This document shows positions 14,780 through 22,961 of a DNA stretch of 64,000 nucleotides, in pieces. Origin of the DNA: Xenophilus sp003671765 (GTDB lineage Bacteria > Pseudomonadota > Gammaproteobacteria > Burkholderiales > Burkholderiaceae_C); NCBI GenBank assembly GCA_051414805.1, contig CP166702.1, forward strand, positions 1,922,001 through 1,986,000. The letters are read 5' to 3'. Position 1 is the first letter of the stretch. Each line of letters starts with the position of its first letter. The notes below the pieces were generated by a model. It made no database searches, was not told the origin of the DNA, and saw only the letters and a program-made list of their open reading frames with translations. The position numbers were made by a program, and so were the translations under genes.

Positions 14780-15946
14780 ATGCGCCCTGCCGTTGAACAA
14801 CTCGAAGCCTCCAAGATCCGCGAGGTGGCCAACGCCGGCCTCGGGCGCGAGGACGTGCTGGCCTTCTGGTTCGGCGAGAGCGACGAGGTGACGCCGGAGC
14901 CGATCCGCCGCGCGGCCATCGAATCGCTGGAACGGGGTGAGACCTTCTATGCCCACAACCTGGGGTTGCCGGAGTTGCGCGCTGCCATCGCCCGCTACCT
15001 GTCGGGCCTGCATCCGGCCCTCGGCCCCGAGCGCATCGCCGTCACCTCGGGGGGAGTGAGTGCGCTGATGCTGGCCGTGCAGGCGCTGGTGGACGCGGGC
15101 GACGAGGTGGTGGCGGTCACGCCCGTGTGGCCCAACCTGACGGCGCAGCCGGCCATCCTGGGGGCCCGCGTGCGCTGCGTGCCGCTGCGGCCCGTGGACG
15201 GTCAATGGACGCTGGACCTGCAGGCGCTGTGCGCGGCGGTGACGCCGGCGACGCGCCTCCTGATCGTCAATGCACCGAACAACCCCACCGGCTGGACGCT
15301 GACGCGCGAGGAGCAGTCCGCCATCCTCGCGCATTGCCGCGGCACGGGCACCTGGATCCTGGCGGACGAGGTCTACGAACGCCTCTACTACGAGCCGACG
15401 CCGAAGGCCTGCGCGCCGAGCTTCCTCGACGTCGCGGCGCCCGACGACCGGCTGGTGGTGGCGCACAGCTTCTCCAAGAGCTTCCTCATGACCGGCTGGC
15501 GCATGGGCTGGCTGGTCCTGCCCGCGTCGCTGATGGACGCGATGGGCAAGCTGATCAAGTTCAACACCTCCTGCACCAGCGTGTTCACCCAGCGTGCCGG
15601 CCTGGCCGCGCTGGCGCACGAGGCCGAGATCACACCCCGCGTCGTGGCCCACCTCAAGACCTGCCGCGACACGCTGCTGCCCCTGCTGGCCGCGGTGCCC
15701 GGCGTGGAGGTCGCGCCTGCACGCGGCGGCATGTACGCCTTCTTCCGTCTGGCGGGCTTTGCCGACTCGCTCGAAGTGGCCAAGCGGCTGGTCGCAGAGG
15801 CAGGTCTGGGCCTTGCGCCGGGCAATGCCTTCGCGCCCGAGGCGCAGGGCTGGCTGCGCTGGTGCTTCGCCTCGCGCGACCCGCAGCGGCTGGTGGCAGG
15901 GGTCGAGCGGCTCAGGGCCTGGCTGGCGGCGCAGCCGCAGGGCTGA
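14780..15946 (+). CDS. PLP-dependent aminotransferase, class I/II
   Basis: The 388-residue fold-type I aminotransferase has the PLP Schiff-base lysine K233 in SFSKSFLMTGWRMGW, the NNPTG loop (167-171), D196 and Y199 in ADEVYERLYY, and an arginine in the C-terminal part for the substrate carboxylate. This matches aspartate/tyrosine/aromatic aminotransferase subgroup I. The substrate cannot be fixed from sequence. It stands alone, with a 132-bp upstream region containing an AT-rich patch near 14663-14690 and a short GC-rich hairpin. The start ATG 14780 follows TGACC without a clear Shine-Dalgarno. Confidence 0.9.
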   Translation: MRPAVEQLEASKIREVANAGLGREDVLAFWFGESDEVTPEPIRRAAIESLERGETFYAHNLGLPELRAAIARYLSGLHPALGPERIAVTSGGVSALMLAVQALVDAGDEVVAVTPVWPNLTAQPAILGARVRCVPLRPVDGQWTLDLQALCAAVTPATRLLIVNAPNNPTGWTLTREEQSAILAHCRGTGTWILADEVYERLYYEPTPKACAPSFLDVAAPDDRLVVAHSFSKSFLMTGWRMGWLVLPASLMDAMGKLIKFNTSCTSVFTQRAGLAALAHEAEITPRVVAHLKTCRDTLLPLLAAVPGVEVAPARGGMYAFFRLAGFADSLEVAKRLVAEAGLGLAPGNAFAPEAQGWLRWCFASRDPQRLVAGVERLRAWLAAQPQG

Positions 15947-16065
15947 GCGCGGCGGCCGCCGGCGGCGTCGGTGTCGAGGCGGGTGGCTGCCGGGAGGTGG
16001 GTGGGACGCCGGCTGGCGGGGCCAGCGGGCGGAGAAAACCGAGCGAGGGCAGGGGCATGGCACGC

Positions 16066-16096
16066 ACCCTAATATCTCAACCAATGTTGAGGTCAA
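16066..16096 (-). promoter_or_regulatory. SoxR box within a 19-bp-spacer promoter facing away from soxR
   Basis: CTCAA (16076-16080), 6 nt, TTGAG (16087-16091) is a SoxR box. On the minus strand it lies in a promoter TTGACC (16096-16091), 19 nt, TAGGGT (16071-16066). The overlong 19-nt spacer is the hallmark of MerR/SoxR-activated promoters, as at E. coli soxS. Transcription would run toward the aminotransferase gene in antisense. Confidence 0.7.
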
Positions 16097-16130
16097 GCGG
16101 GCGTTCGCGCCCTGTCACCGAGGGGTTGCG

Positions 16131-16601
16131 ATGGACCGTCTGGCGGGCGAGATGAGCGTCGGCGAACTGGCCGAGCGAAGCGGCGTGAATGTGTCCGCGC
16201 TGCATTTCTACGAGCGGCAGGGCCTCATCGCGAGCAGGCGTACCGCCGGCAACCAGCGCCGCTACGGCCGCGAGATGCTGCGGCGCGTCGCCGTGATCCG
16301 CGTCGCGCAGCGGGTCGGGGTGCCGCTGGCCGACGTGGGCGAGGCGCTGGCCACGCTGCCCCAGGGCCGCACGCCCACGCGCGAGGATTGGACGGCCATG
16401 TCGACGCGCTGGCGGGCGGAGCTGGACGAACGCATCGCCCAGCTCGAGCGGCTGCGCGATTCGCTGTCGGACTGCATCGGCTGCGGCTGCCTGTCGCTGG
16501 ACCGCTGCGTGCTGCGCAACCCGGCGGACGAAATGGCCGCGCTCGGCCCGGGGGCACACCGCCTGGGGCCATGCCAGCCGGGCCGGGGCGCCGGTATATA
16601 A
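16131..16601 (+). CDS. soxR: Redox-sensitive transcriptional activator SoxR
   Basis: The 156-residue MerR-family regulator responds to redox-cycling compounds through a [2Fe-2S] cluster. The N-terminal winged helix is LAERSGVNVSALHFYERQGLI (about residues 13-33). It is followed by a dimerisation helix and the cluster motif CIGCGCLSLDRC (C115, C118, C120, C126), the exact SoxR spacing. Length is normal. A SoxR box lies 39-56 bp upstream. An internal ATG at residue 8 is an alternative start. No obvious target gene such as soxS or an efflux pump stands next to it. Confidence 0.95.
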   Translation: MDRLAGEMSVGELAERSGVNVSALHFYERQGLIASRRTAGNQRRYGREMLRRVAVIRVAQRVGVPLADVGEALATLPQGRTPTREDWTAMSTRWRAELDERIAQLERLRDSLSDCIGCGCLSLDRCVLRNPADEMAALGPGAHRLGPCQPGRGAGI

Positions 16602-16602
16602 T
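16597..16602 (+). promoter_or_regulatory. -10 element of rpsO promoter
   Basis: TATAAT at 16597-16602 lies at the very end of soxR, about 90 bp before the rpsO start. No good -35 is visible at 17 bp. Confidence 0.5.
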
Positions 16603-16692
16603 CCCAAGGCTTTGCATGCCGCAAGGCGCACGGCGCGTTCAGTTCCAGCGCGCGCCGCAAGTCAAACATCTTTGGAACGGGAAACTTTCAAC

Positions 16693-16959
16693 ATGATCGC
16701 AGCCGAAAAGAAGGCGGACATCGTCAAGGACAACGCACGCGCCGCCAACGACACGGGCAGCCCCGAAGTGCAAGTGGCCATCCTGACCGCCCGCATCAAC
16801 GAACTCACCCCCCATTTCAAGACGCACGCCAAGGACCACCATGGTCGCCGCGGCCTGCTGCGCATGGTGAGCCGCCGTCGCAAGCTCCTGGACTACCTCA
16901 AGTCCAAGGATGCCGACCGCTACACCGCCCTGATCGCCAAGCTGGGTCTGCGCAAGTAA
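16693..16959 (+). CDS. rpsO: 30S ribosomal protein S15
   Basis: The 88-residue protein binds 16S rRNA in the platform and is also a known autoregulator of its own mRNA. The core SPEVQVAILTARINELTPHFK (about 23-43) and HHGRRGLLRMVSRRRKLLDYL (about 50-70) are diagnostic. It is immediately followed by a strong terminator and then pnp, the widely conserved rpsO-pnp order. The start at 16693 is fixed by family length and follows GGGAAAC. Confidence 0.98.
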   Translation: MIAAEKKADIVKDNARAANDTGSPEVQVAILTARINELTPHFKTHAKDHHGRRGLLRMVSRRRKLLDYLKSKDADRYTALIAKLGLRK

Positions 16960-16975
16960 GACCTGCCTTTGCAAA

Positions 16976-17011
16976 AACGCCTGAGTTAGTCCGCTAGCTC
17001 AGGCGTTTTCT
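16976..17011 (+). terminator. Intrinsic terminator between rpsO and pnp
   Basis: AACGCCTGAG (16976-16985) pairs with CTCAGGCGTT (16998-17007), followed by TTCT. The perfect 10-bp stem should end most rpsO transcripts, with leakage into pnp. Confidence 0.85.
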
Positions 17012-17045
17012 ACTTCGGAGACCGCAAAACAGAGCGAAGCTGTGT

Positions 17046-17082
17046 CATTCCAAGGGGGTCCGCTCCGGGCCCCGCTGGAATG
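17046..17082 (+). promoter_or_regulatory. pnp leader hairpin
   Basis: CATTCCA (17046-17052) pairs with TGGAATG (17076-17082), with further GC pairing inside. It lies about 70 nt before the pnp start, in the position of the RNase III-processed stem that mediates PNPase autocontrol in enterobacteria. The function here is by analogy only. Confidence 0.55.
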
Positions 17083-17152
17083 GCATCGTGTTCTGGATTG
17101 CGCTCCAACGCCCGCGGGCCCTGTGTGGCCTGCTATCAATAAAGGAGCAACC

Positions 17153-19486
17153 ATGAGCCTCTTCAACAAGATCACCAAGTCCTTCCAGTGGGGCGACAAG
17201 ACCGTCGTCATGGAAACGGGCGAAATCGCCCGCCAGGCCACCGGCGCCGTGCTGGTAGACATCGACGGCACCGTCGTGCTGGCCACGGTGGTCGCCTCCA
17301 AGTCCGCCAAGCCGGGCCAGGACTTCTTCCCGCTGACGGTCGACTACATCGAGAAGACCTATGCCGCCGGCAAGATCCCGGGCAGCTTCTTCAAGCGCGA
17401 AGCCAAGCCCAGCGAACTGGAAACGCTCACCAGCCGCCTGATCGACCGCCCGATCCGCCCGCTGTTCCCCGAAGGCTTCCTGAACGAAGTGCACGTAGTG
17501 ATCCACACCGTGTCGCTGAACCCCGAAGTCGACGCCGACATCGCCGCCATGATCGCCGTGAGCGCTGCGCTCTCGATCTCCGGCGTGCCGTTCAACGGCC
17601 CGATCGGCGCCGCGCGCGTGGGCTACATCAACGGCCAGTACGTGCTCAACCCGAGCCGCAGCGCCCGCGTCGATTCGCAGATGGACCTGGTCGTCGCCGG
17701 CACCGAAGCCGCCGTGCTGATGGTCGAATCCGAGGCGCTGCAACTGCCCGAGGACGTGATGCTGGGCGCCGTGGTCTTCGGCCACGAGCAGGGCAAGATC
17801 GCCATCAACGCCATCCACGAACTGACGCGTGACGCCGGCAAGCCCCTGTGGACCGAAACCGGCGTCTGGGCCCCCGAGGCCAAGGACGAGGCCTTCGAGG
17901 CCAAGATCAAGGGCCTGGCCGAAGAGAAGCTGCGCGCCGTCTACCAGATCCGCAGCAAGCAGGCCCGCACGCAGGCCCTGCGCGAAGCCAACGCCAGCGT
18001 GTTCGAGGCGCTGAAGGCCGAGGGCGTCGAGTACGACGCCGGCAAGGTCAGCGACCTGCTGTTCGCCATCGAAGCCAACATCGTGCGCAGCCAGATCCTC
18101 GAAGGCGAGCCGCGCATCGACGGCCGCGACACGCGCACCGTGCGCCCGATCGAGATCCGCAACTCCGTGCTGCCCCGCACCCACGGCTCGGCGCTGTTCA
18201 CGCGCGGCGAGACGCAGGCGCTGGTCGTGACCACGCTGGGCACCGAGCGCGACGCGCAGCGCATCGACGCGCTGGCCGGCGAGTTCGAGGACCGCTTCCT
18301 GTTCCACTACAACATGCCTCCCTTCGCCACGGGCGAAGTCGGCCGCATGGGTTCGACCAAGCGCCGCGAAGTGGGCCACGGCCGCCTTGCCAAGCGTGCA
18401 CTGGTCGCCTGCCTGCCGAGCAAGGAAGAGTTCCCGTACACCGTGCGTGTGGTGTCGGAGATCACCGAGTCGAACGGCTCCTCGTCGATGGCTTCGGTCT
18501 GCGGCGGCTGCCTGTCGATGATGGACGCCGGCGTGCCGATGAAGGCCCACGTGGCCGGCATCGCCATGGGCCTGATCAAGGAAGGCAACAAGTTCGCCGT
18601 GCTGACCGACATCCTGGGTGACGAAGATCACCTGGGCGACATGGACTTCAAGGTGGCCGGCACGACCAACGGCATCACCGCCCTGCAGATGGACATCAAG
18701 ATCCAGGGCATCACCAAGGAGATCATGCAGGTCGCCCTGGCCCAGGCCAAGGAAGCGCGCATGCACATCCTGGGCAAGATGCAGGAAGCGATGGGCGAGG
18801 CCAAGGCCGAGGTGTCGAGCTTCGCGCCGAAGCTGTACACGATGAAGATCAACCCCGAGAAGATCCGCGACGTGATCGGCAAGGGCGGCGCGGTGATCCG
18901 CGCGCTGACGGAAGAAACCGGCACGCAGATCAACATCGACGAGGACGGCACCATCACCATCGCCTCGACCGACAGCGCCAAGGCCGACGAGGCCAAGCGC
19001 CGCATCGAGCAGATCACCGCGGAAGTCGAGATCGGCAAGGTCTACGAAGGCCCGGTCACCAAGATCCTGGACTTCGGCGCGCTGATCAACCTGCTGCCCG
19101 GCAAGGACGGCCTGCTGCACATCAGCCAGATCGCGCACGAGCGCGTGGAGAAGGTCACCGACTACCTGTCGGAAGGCCAGATCGTGAAGGTCAAGGTGCT
19201 CGAGACCGACGACAAGGGCCGCGTCAAGCTGTCGATGAAGGCGCTCGCCGAGCGTCCGGCCGGCATGCCCGAATACGGCGACCGCCCGCCGCGCGAAGAC
19301 CGCGGTGAAGGCCGTGGCGAGCGCCGCGAGCGTGGTGACCGCGGTGATCGTGGTGATCGCGGCGACCGCCCGCCGCGCGAGGAGCGCCGTCCGCGCGAAG
19401 AGCGCAACGAGCAGCCGCCGGTGGATGCGGCCCAGCAGCAGCAACAGCAGCGGGACGCCGGCCACGGCGACGCGCAGCAGGGTTGA
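17153..19486 (+). CDS. pnp: Polyribonucleotide nucleotidyltransferase (PNPase)
   Basis: This 3'-5' phosphorolytic exoribonuclease is a degradosome component. The 777-residue order is RNase PH-like domain 1 from about residue 10, a helical linker, RNase PH domain 2 from about 310 (MASVCGGCLSMMDAGVP near 447), a KH domain near 560-620 (IRDVIGKGGAVIRALTEETG) and an S1 domain near 625-695. Beyond S1 is a low-complexity tail of about 80 residues rich in Arg-Gly-Asp repeats (RGDRGDRGDRGD near 737) and a Gln run, longer than in E. coli. The start at 17153 has AAAGGAG 6 nt upstream; the upstream in-frame extension to 17042 is leader RNA. Confidence 0.98.
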   Translation: MSLFNKITKSFQWGDKTVVMETGEIARQATGAVLVDIDGTVVLATVVASKSAKPGQDFFPLTVDYIEKTYAAGKIPGSFFKREAKPSELETLTSRLIDRPIRPLFPEGFLNEVHVVIHTVSLNPEVDADIAAMIAVSAALSISGVPFNGPIGAARVGYINGQYVLNPSRSARVDSQMDLVVAGTEAAVLMVESEALQLPEDVMLGAVVFGHEQGKIAINAIHELTRDAGKPLWTETGVWAPEAKDEAFEAKIKGLAEEKLRAVYQIRSKQARTQALREANASVFEALKAEGVEYDAGKVSDLLFAIEANIVRSQILEGEPRIDGRDTRTVRPIEIRNSVLPRTHGSALFTRGETQALVVTTLGTERDAQRIDALAGEFEDRFLFHYNMPPFATGEVGRMGSTKRREVGHGRLAKRALVACLPSKEEFPYTVRVVSEITESNGSSSMASVCGGCLSMMDAGVPMKAHVAGIAMGLIKEGNKFAVLTDILGDEDHLGDMDFKVAGTTNGITALQMDIKIQGITKEIMQVALAQAKEARMHILGKMQEAMGEAKAEVSSFAPKLYTMKINPEKIRDVIGKGGAVIRALTEETGTQINIDEDGTITIASTDSAKADEAKRRIEQITAEVEIGKVYEGPVTKILDFGALINLLPGKDGLLHISQIAHERVEKVTDYLSEGQIVKVKVLETDDKGRVKLSMKALAERPAGMPEYGDRPPREDRGEGRGERRERGDRGDRGDRGDRPPREERRPREERNEQPPVDAAQQQQQQRDAGHGDAQQG

Positions 19487-19493
19487 GCCGCAG

Positions 19494-19525
19494 CCCCGCG
19501 CGACACGCGGGGATTGCTCTCTTTT
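19494..19525 (+). terminator. Probable intrinsic terminator after pnp
   Basis: CCCCGCG (19494-19500), loop CGACA, CGCGGGG (19506-19512), with a T run (19521-19525) after an 8-nt gap. The offset of the T run makes it weaker than a canonical terminator. Confidence 0.55.
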
Positions 19526-19573
19526 TCATAGCGCCATGCGCCTGTCCAACGGGCGCTGCAGCCCGAAAAGACC

Positions 19574-20560
19574 ATGAAAGCCATCGAGATCACGTCCTAC
19601 GGCGCCCCCGAGGTGCTGCGCCTGGGCGAGCGGCCCGATCCCGTCGCGGGTGCCGGCGAAGCGCTCATCCGCGTGGGCGCCAGCGGCGTCAACCGGCCCG
19701 ACGTCCTGCAGCGCACCGGCAATTACCCGGTGCCGCCGGGCGCGTCGGACCTGCCTGGCCTCGAAGTCGCCGGGGAGATCGTGGCCGGTGATGCGCAGGC
19801 GCTCGCCGCCGCCGGGCTCGCCGTCGGCGACCGGGTGTGCGCGCTGGTGGCTGGCGGGGGCTACGCCCAGCTGTGCGTGGCGCCGGTGGCCCAGTGCCTG
19901 CCCGTGCCCGCGGGCTGGAGCGACATCGAGGCCGCGTCGCTGCCCGAGACCTTCTTCACCGTCTGGAGCAATGTCTTCCAGCGCGGACGCCTGCAGCGCG
20001 GCGAAACGCTGCTGGTACAGGGCGGCACGAGCGGCATCGGCGTGACGGCGATCCAGTTGGCCAAGGCCATGGGCGCGACGGTGATCGCCACCGCCGGCAG
20101 CGACGCCAAGTGCGAGGCCTGCCTGGCACTCGGCGCCGACCATGCCATCAACTACCGCAGCAGCGACTTCGCTGCCGAAGCGAAGCGCCTGACCGATGGC
20201 CGCGGCGTCGATGTCGTCCTGGACATGGTGGCGGGCGACTACGTCGCGCGCGAAATCGACTGTCTGGCCGAGGACGGCCGCCTGGTCATCATCGCCGTGC
20301 AGGGTGGCGTCAAGAGCGAATTCAATGCCGGGCAGGTGCTGCGCCGCCGGCTGACCATCACCGGCTCGACCCTGCGTCCGCGGCCGGTCGCGTTCAAGGG
20401 CGCGATCGCCCAGGCCCTGCGCGAGCAGGTCTGGCCGCTGCTGTCGGCCGGCCAGGTGAAGCCGGTGATCCACAGCACCTTCGCCGCGGCCGATGCGGCC
20501 AAGGCCCATGCCTTGATGGAGTCCAACCAGCACGTCGGCAAGATCGTGCTGACCTGGTGA
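19574..20560 (+). CDS. NAD(P)H-quinone oxidoreductase, zinc-free MDR superfamily (PIG3/QOR-like)
   Basis: The 328-residue medium-chain reductase has a GroES-like N-terminal domain (GASGVNRPDVLQRTGNYPVPPG, about 36-57) and a Rossmann domain with QGGTSGIGVTAIQLAKA near 148-165. The catalytic and structural zinc cysteine sets of alcohol dehydrogenases are missing, which marks the quinone reductase branch. It likely reduces quinones or enones with NADPH in the cytoplasm. It lies between pnp and tpiA, with only 8 nt to the tpiA start, suggesting co-transcription with tpiA. Its own Shine-Dalgarno is weak (AAAAGA). Confidence 0.92.
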   Translation: MKAIEITSYGAPEVLRLGERPDPVAGAGEALIRVGASGVNRPDVLQRTGNYPVPPGASDLPGLEVAGEIVAGDAQALAAAGLAVGDRVCALVAGGGYAQLCVAPVAQCLPVPAGWSDIEAASLPETFFTVWSNVFQRGRLQRGETLLVQGGTSGIGVTAIQLAKAMGATVIATAGSDAKCEACLALGADHAINYRSSDFAAEAKRLTDGRGVDVVLDMVAGDYVAREIDCLAEDGRLVIIAVQGGVKSEFNAGQVLRRRLTITGSTLRPRPVAFKGAIAQALREQVWPLLSAGQVKPVIHSTFAAADAAKAHALMESNQHVGKIVLTW

Positions 20561-20568
20561 ATCCCGAC

Positions 20569-21324
20569 ATGTCCCATCCGAAGAAGAAACTGATCGCCGG
20601 CAACTGGAAGATGAACGGCGGCCTCGCGGCCAACGCCGCGTTGGTCGGTGCGCTGCGCGAAGGCGTCGACGCGCCGGCATGCGATGTGGCCGTGTGCGTG
20701 CCCGCGCCCTACCTGGCGCAGGTGCAGGGCCTGGTCGATGGCTCGCCCATCGCGCTGGGTGCGCAGGATGTGTCGGCCCATGCGCAGGGCGCCTACACCG
20801 GCGAGCAGTCGGCCGCCATGCTCAAGGACTTCGGCGTCCGCTATGCCATCGTCGGCCACTCGGAGCGTCGTCAGTACCACGGCGAGAGCGACGAGACCGT
20901 CGCCGCGAAGGCGGCGGCTGCGCTGGCGGCGGGCATCACGCCCATCGTGTGCGTGGGCGAGACGCTGGCCGAGCGCGAGGCGGGCCACACGGAAGAAGTG
21001 GTGCGACGCCAGCTGGCTGCGGTGATCCACACCAACGGCCATTGCATCAGCGAGATCGTCGTCGCCTACGAGCCCGTGTGGGCGATCGGCACCGGCAAGA
21101 CGGCCACGCCCGAGCAGGCGCAGGCGGTGCACGCGGTGCTGCGCGCGCAACTGCACCATGCGGCCGGCGATCTGGCGGGGCGCATCCGCATCCTCTACGG
21201 CGGCAGCATGAACGCGGCCAACGCCGCGTCGCTGCTGGCCCAGGCCGACATCGATGGCGGCCTCATCGGCGGCGCTTCGCTGAAGGCCCCCGACTTTCTG
21301 CAGATCATTGCGGCGGCGCGCTGA
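20569..21324 (+). CDS. tpiA: Triose-phosphate isomerase
   Basis: This enzyme interconverts dihydroxyacetone phosphate and glyceraldehyde 3-phosphate. The 251-residue TIM barrel has the N-terminal IAGNWKMNG loop (K near 14), the electrophilic His in VGHSERRQYHGE near 98, the catalytic Glu in AYEPVWAIGTGKTA near 170, and the phosphate-binding YGGSMNAANA near 211. All active-site elements are present. It is followed by secG after 41 bp, the standard tpiA-secG pairing. Confidence 0.98.
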   Translation: MSHPKKKLIAGNWKMNGGLAANAALVGALREGVDAPACDVAVCVPAPYLAQVQGLVDGSPIALGAQDVSAHAQGAYTGEQSAAMLKDFGVRYAIVGHSERRQYHGESDETVAAKAAAALAAGITPIVCVGETLAEREAGHTEEVVRRQLAAVIHTNGHCISEIVVAYEPVWAIGTGKTATPEQAQAVHAVLRAQLHHAAGDLAGRIRILYGGSMNAANAASLLAQADIDGGLIGGASLKAPDFLQIIAAAR

Positions 21325-21365
21325 ATGCGGCGCGATTCGCCCGAGCGAACAAGGAGTATTGACGA

Positions 21366-21782
21366 ATGAACGTGATGTTGAACATTCTGGTGGGCGTGCA
21401 GATGCTCGCGGCGATCGCGATGGTCGGGCTCATCCTGCTTCAGCATGGCAAGGGCGCGGACATGGGCGCCGCCTTCGGCAGCGGCAGTGCAGGCAGTCTG
21501 TTCGGCGCCAGCGGCAGCGCGAACTTCCTGTCGCGCACCACGGCGGTGCTGGCTGCGGTGTTCTTCGCCTGCACCCTGTTGCTGGCTTACTTCAGCCATG
21601 CCCGCCCCACCAGCGGCGGCAGCCTGCTGGATCGCGCGCCCGTGAGTGCTCCGGCACCCGCGCCCGCCGCTCCTGCGCCGGATTCGGCATCGCAGATTCC
21701 CTCTGGCGGCGCGGCAACGGGCACGCCTGCCGCACCGGCGTCCAGCCCTGCGCAGAACCCGGCACAAATCCCGTCGAAGTGA
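21366..21782 (+). CDS. secG: Preprotein translocase subunit SecG
   Basis: The 138-residue inner-membrane component of SecYEG has two membrane segments (about residues 4-25 and 54-76). Between them is the family loop ILLQHGKGADMGAAFGSGSA (about 24-43). The C-terminal tail of about 55 residues is an alanine/proline-rich low-complexity region. Such tails vary among Burkholderiales SecG proteins. An AAGGAG lies 10 nt before ATG 21366. The next feature is tRNA-Leu. Confidence 0.95.
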   Translation: MNVMLNILVGVQMLAAIAMVGLILLQHGKGADMGAAFGSGSAGSLFGASGSANFLSRTTAVLAAVFFACTLLLAYFSHARPTSGGSLLDRAPVSAPAPAPAAPAPDSASQIPSGGAATGTPAAPASSPAQNPAQIPSK

Positions 21783-21918
21783 TTCGCCTGCACGGCTCAC
21801 TTTCTATAGTGCGCCGCAGCATGCAACAGTGTTTTTCGGGGTAAACTCTAAAGCTGTCCGGAAAGCCAAACCGCCTTTCCAGCAAAGGCTCCTCATGCCA
21901 TCCGGGCAGCTTCAAACC

Positions 21919-22003
21919 GCGGTCGTGGTGAAATTGGTAGACACGCTATCTTGAGGGGGTAGTGGCGAAAGCTGTGCGAGTTCGAGTCTCGCCGACCGCA
22001 CCA
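21919..22003 (+). tRNA. tRNA-Leu (anticodon GAG)
   Basis: An 85-nt cloverleaf with a long variable arm. The acceptor strands GCGGTCG (21919-21925) and CGACCGC (21993-21999) pair fully, followed by A and an encoded CCA. The anticodon stem CTATC/GGTAG encloses the 7-nt loop TTGAGGG, so the anticodon is GAG (reads CUC/CUU). The T-arm contains GTTCGAGTC. The tpiA-secG-tRNA-Leu-nuoA order is a conserved betaproteobacterial arrangement. Confidence 0.95.
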
Positions 22004-22076
22004 GATTGCACCCGTAGAAGACTTCTCCACGAAGGCCTTTCTGCGGTACGCAGACGGTGAAAGAAGAACGCCCCCG

Positions 22077-22436
22077 ATGAACCTCGATTCCTACCTTCCC
22101 GTCCTGCTCTTCATTCTGGTCGGTATCGCTGTAGGCATCGCGCCTCAGGTCCTCGGTTACGTGCTCGGGCCCAACCGACCCGACGCAGCGAAGAATTCTC
22201 CCTACGAGTGCGGCTTCGAGGCTTTCGAGAATGCCCGCATGCAATTCGATGTCCGCTACTACCTGGTGGCCATCCTCTTCATTCTTTTCGATCTCGAAAT
22301 CGCGTTCCTCTTTCCCTGGGCCGTGGCGCTCAAGGACGTGGGCCCGCTCGGCTTCTGGGCCGCGGTGGTGTTCCTCGCGATCCTCGTCGTGGGCTTCGCC
22401 TACGAGTGGAAGAAGGGTGCCCTTGACTGGGAATGA
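22077..22436 (+). CDS. nuoA: NADH-quinone oxidoreductase subunit A
   Basis: This 119-residue membrane subunit of complex I is first gene of the 14-gene operon. It has three membrane segments and the conserved GPNRPDAAKNSPYECGFEAF loop (about 31-50) containing the cysteine near the quinone-access region, then the FDLEIAFLFPWA helix. The start ATG 22077 is preceded by AGAAGA. Only 73 bp separate it from the tRNA gene; I see no clear promoter in that gap. Confidence 0.97.
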   Translation: MNLDSYLPVLLFILVGIAVGIAPQVLGYVLGPNRPDAAKNSPYECGFEAFENARMQFDVRYYLVAILFILFDLEIAFLFPWAVALKDVGPLGFWAAVVFLAILVVGFAYEWKKGALDWE

Positions 22437-22462
22437 GCTGAACGCGGCAGGAGTGTGTGGCC

Positions 22463-22945
22463 ATGGCCATTGAAGGTGTTTTCAAGGAAGGTTTCATCAC
22501 CACGTCGTACGACTCGGTGGTGAACTGGGCCAAGACCGGCTCGCTGTGGCCGATGACCTTCGGCCTGGCCTGTTGTGCGGTCGAGATGATGCATGCGGCC
22601 GCAGCGCGCTACGACATCGGCCGCTTCGGTGCCGAAGTGTTCCGCGCCAGCCCCCGTCAGTCCGACCTGATGATCGTGGCCGGCACGCTGTGCAACAAGA
22701 TGGCGCCGGCGCTGCGCAAGGTCTACGACCAGATGGCCGAGCCGCGCTGGGTGCTGTCGATGGGCTCGTGTGCGAATGGCGGCGGCTACTACCACTACAG
22801 CTACTCGGTGGTGCGCGGCTGCGACCGGATCGTGCCGGTCGACGTCTACGTGCCCGGCTGCCCGCCGACGGCCGAAGCGCTGATCTACGGGATCATCCAG
22901 TTGCAGCAGAAGGTGCGTCGCACCAACAGCATCGCCCGTGCCTGA
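22463..22945 (+). CDS. nuoB: NADH-quinone oxidoreductase subunit B
   Basis: The 160-residue peripheral subunit holds iron-sulfur cluster N2, the last electron carrier before quinone. Cluster ligands are the adjacent cysteines in FGLACCAVEMM (about 36-46) plus those in GSCANGG and VPGCPPTAEAL. I chose ATG 22463 because AGGAG lies 10 nt upstream and the family starts MAIEG; a GTG six bases earlier is also in frame. It is 26 bp after nuoA. Confidence 0.97.
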   Translation: MAIEGVFKEGFITTSYDSVVNWAKTGSLWPMTFGLACCAVEMMHAAAARYDIGRFGAEVFRASPRQSDLMIVAGTLCNKMAPALRKVYDQMAEPRWVLSMGSCANGGGYYHYSYSVVRGCDRIVPVDVYVPGCPPTAEALIYGIIQLQQKVRRTNSIARA

Positions 22946-22961
22946 TCGGAGCCACGCCCCC

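Noticed and set aside
14684..16096. Minus-strand 470-codon frame downstream of the SoxR-type promoter
   Set aside because: Although it starts at that promoter, its sequence is Arg/His-rich and mirrors the aminotransferase; no recognisable fold. Kept only as possible antisense RNA.
17045..19465. Minus-strand 806-codon open frame opposite pnp
   Set aside because: Fully antisense to pnp with a biased composition; explained by codon third-position GC.
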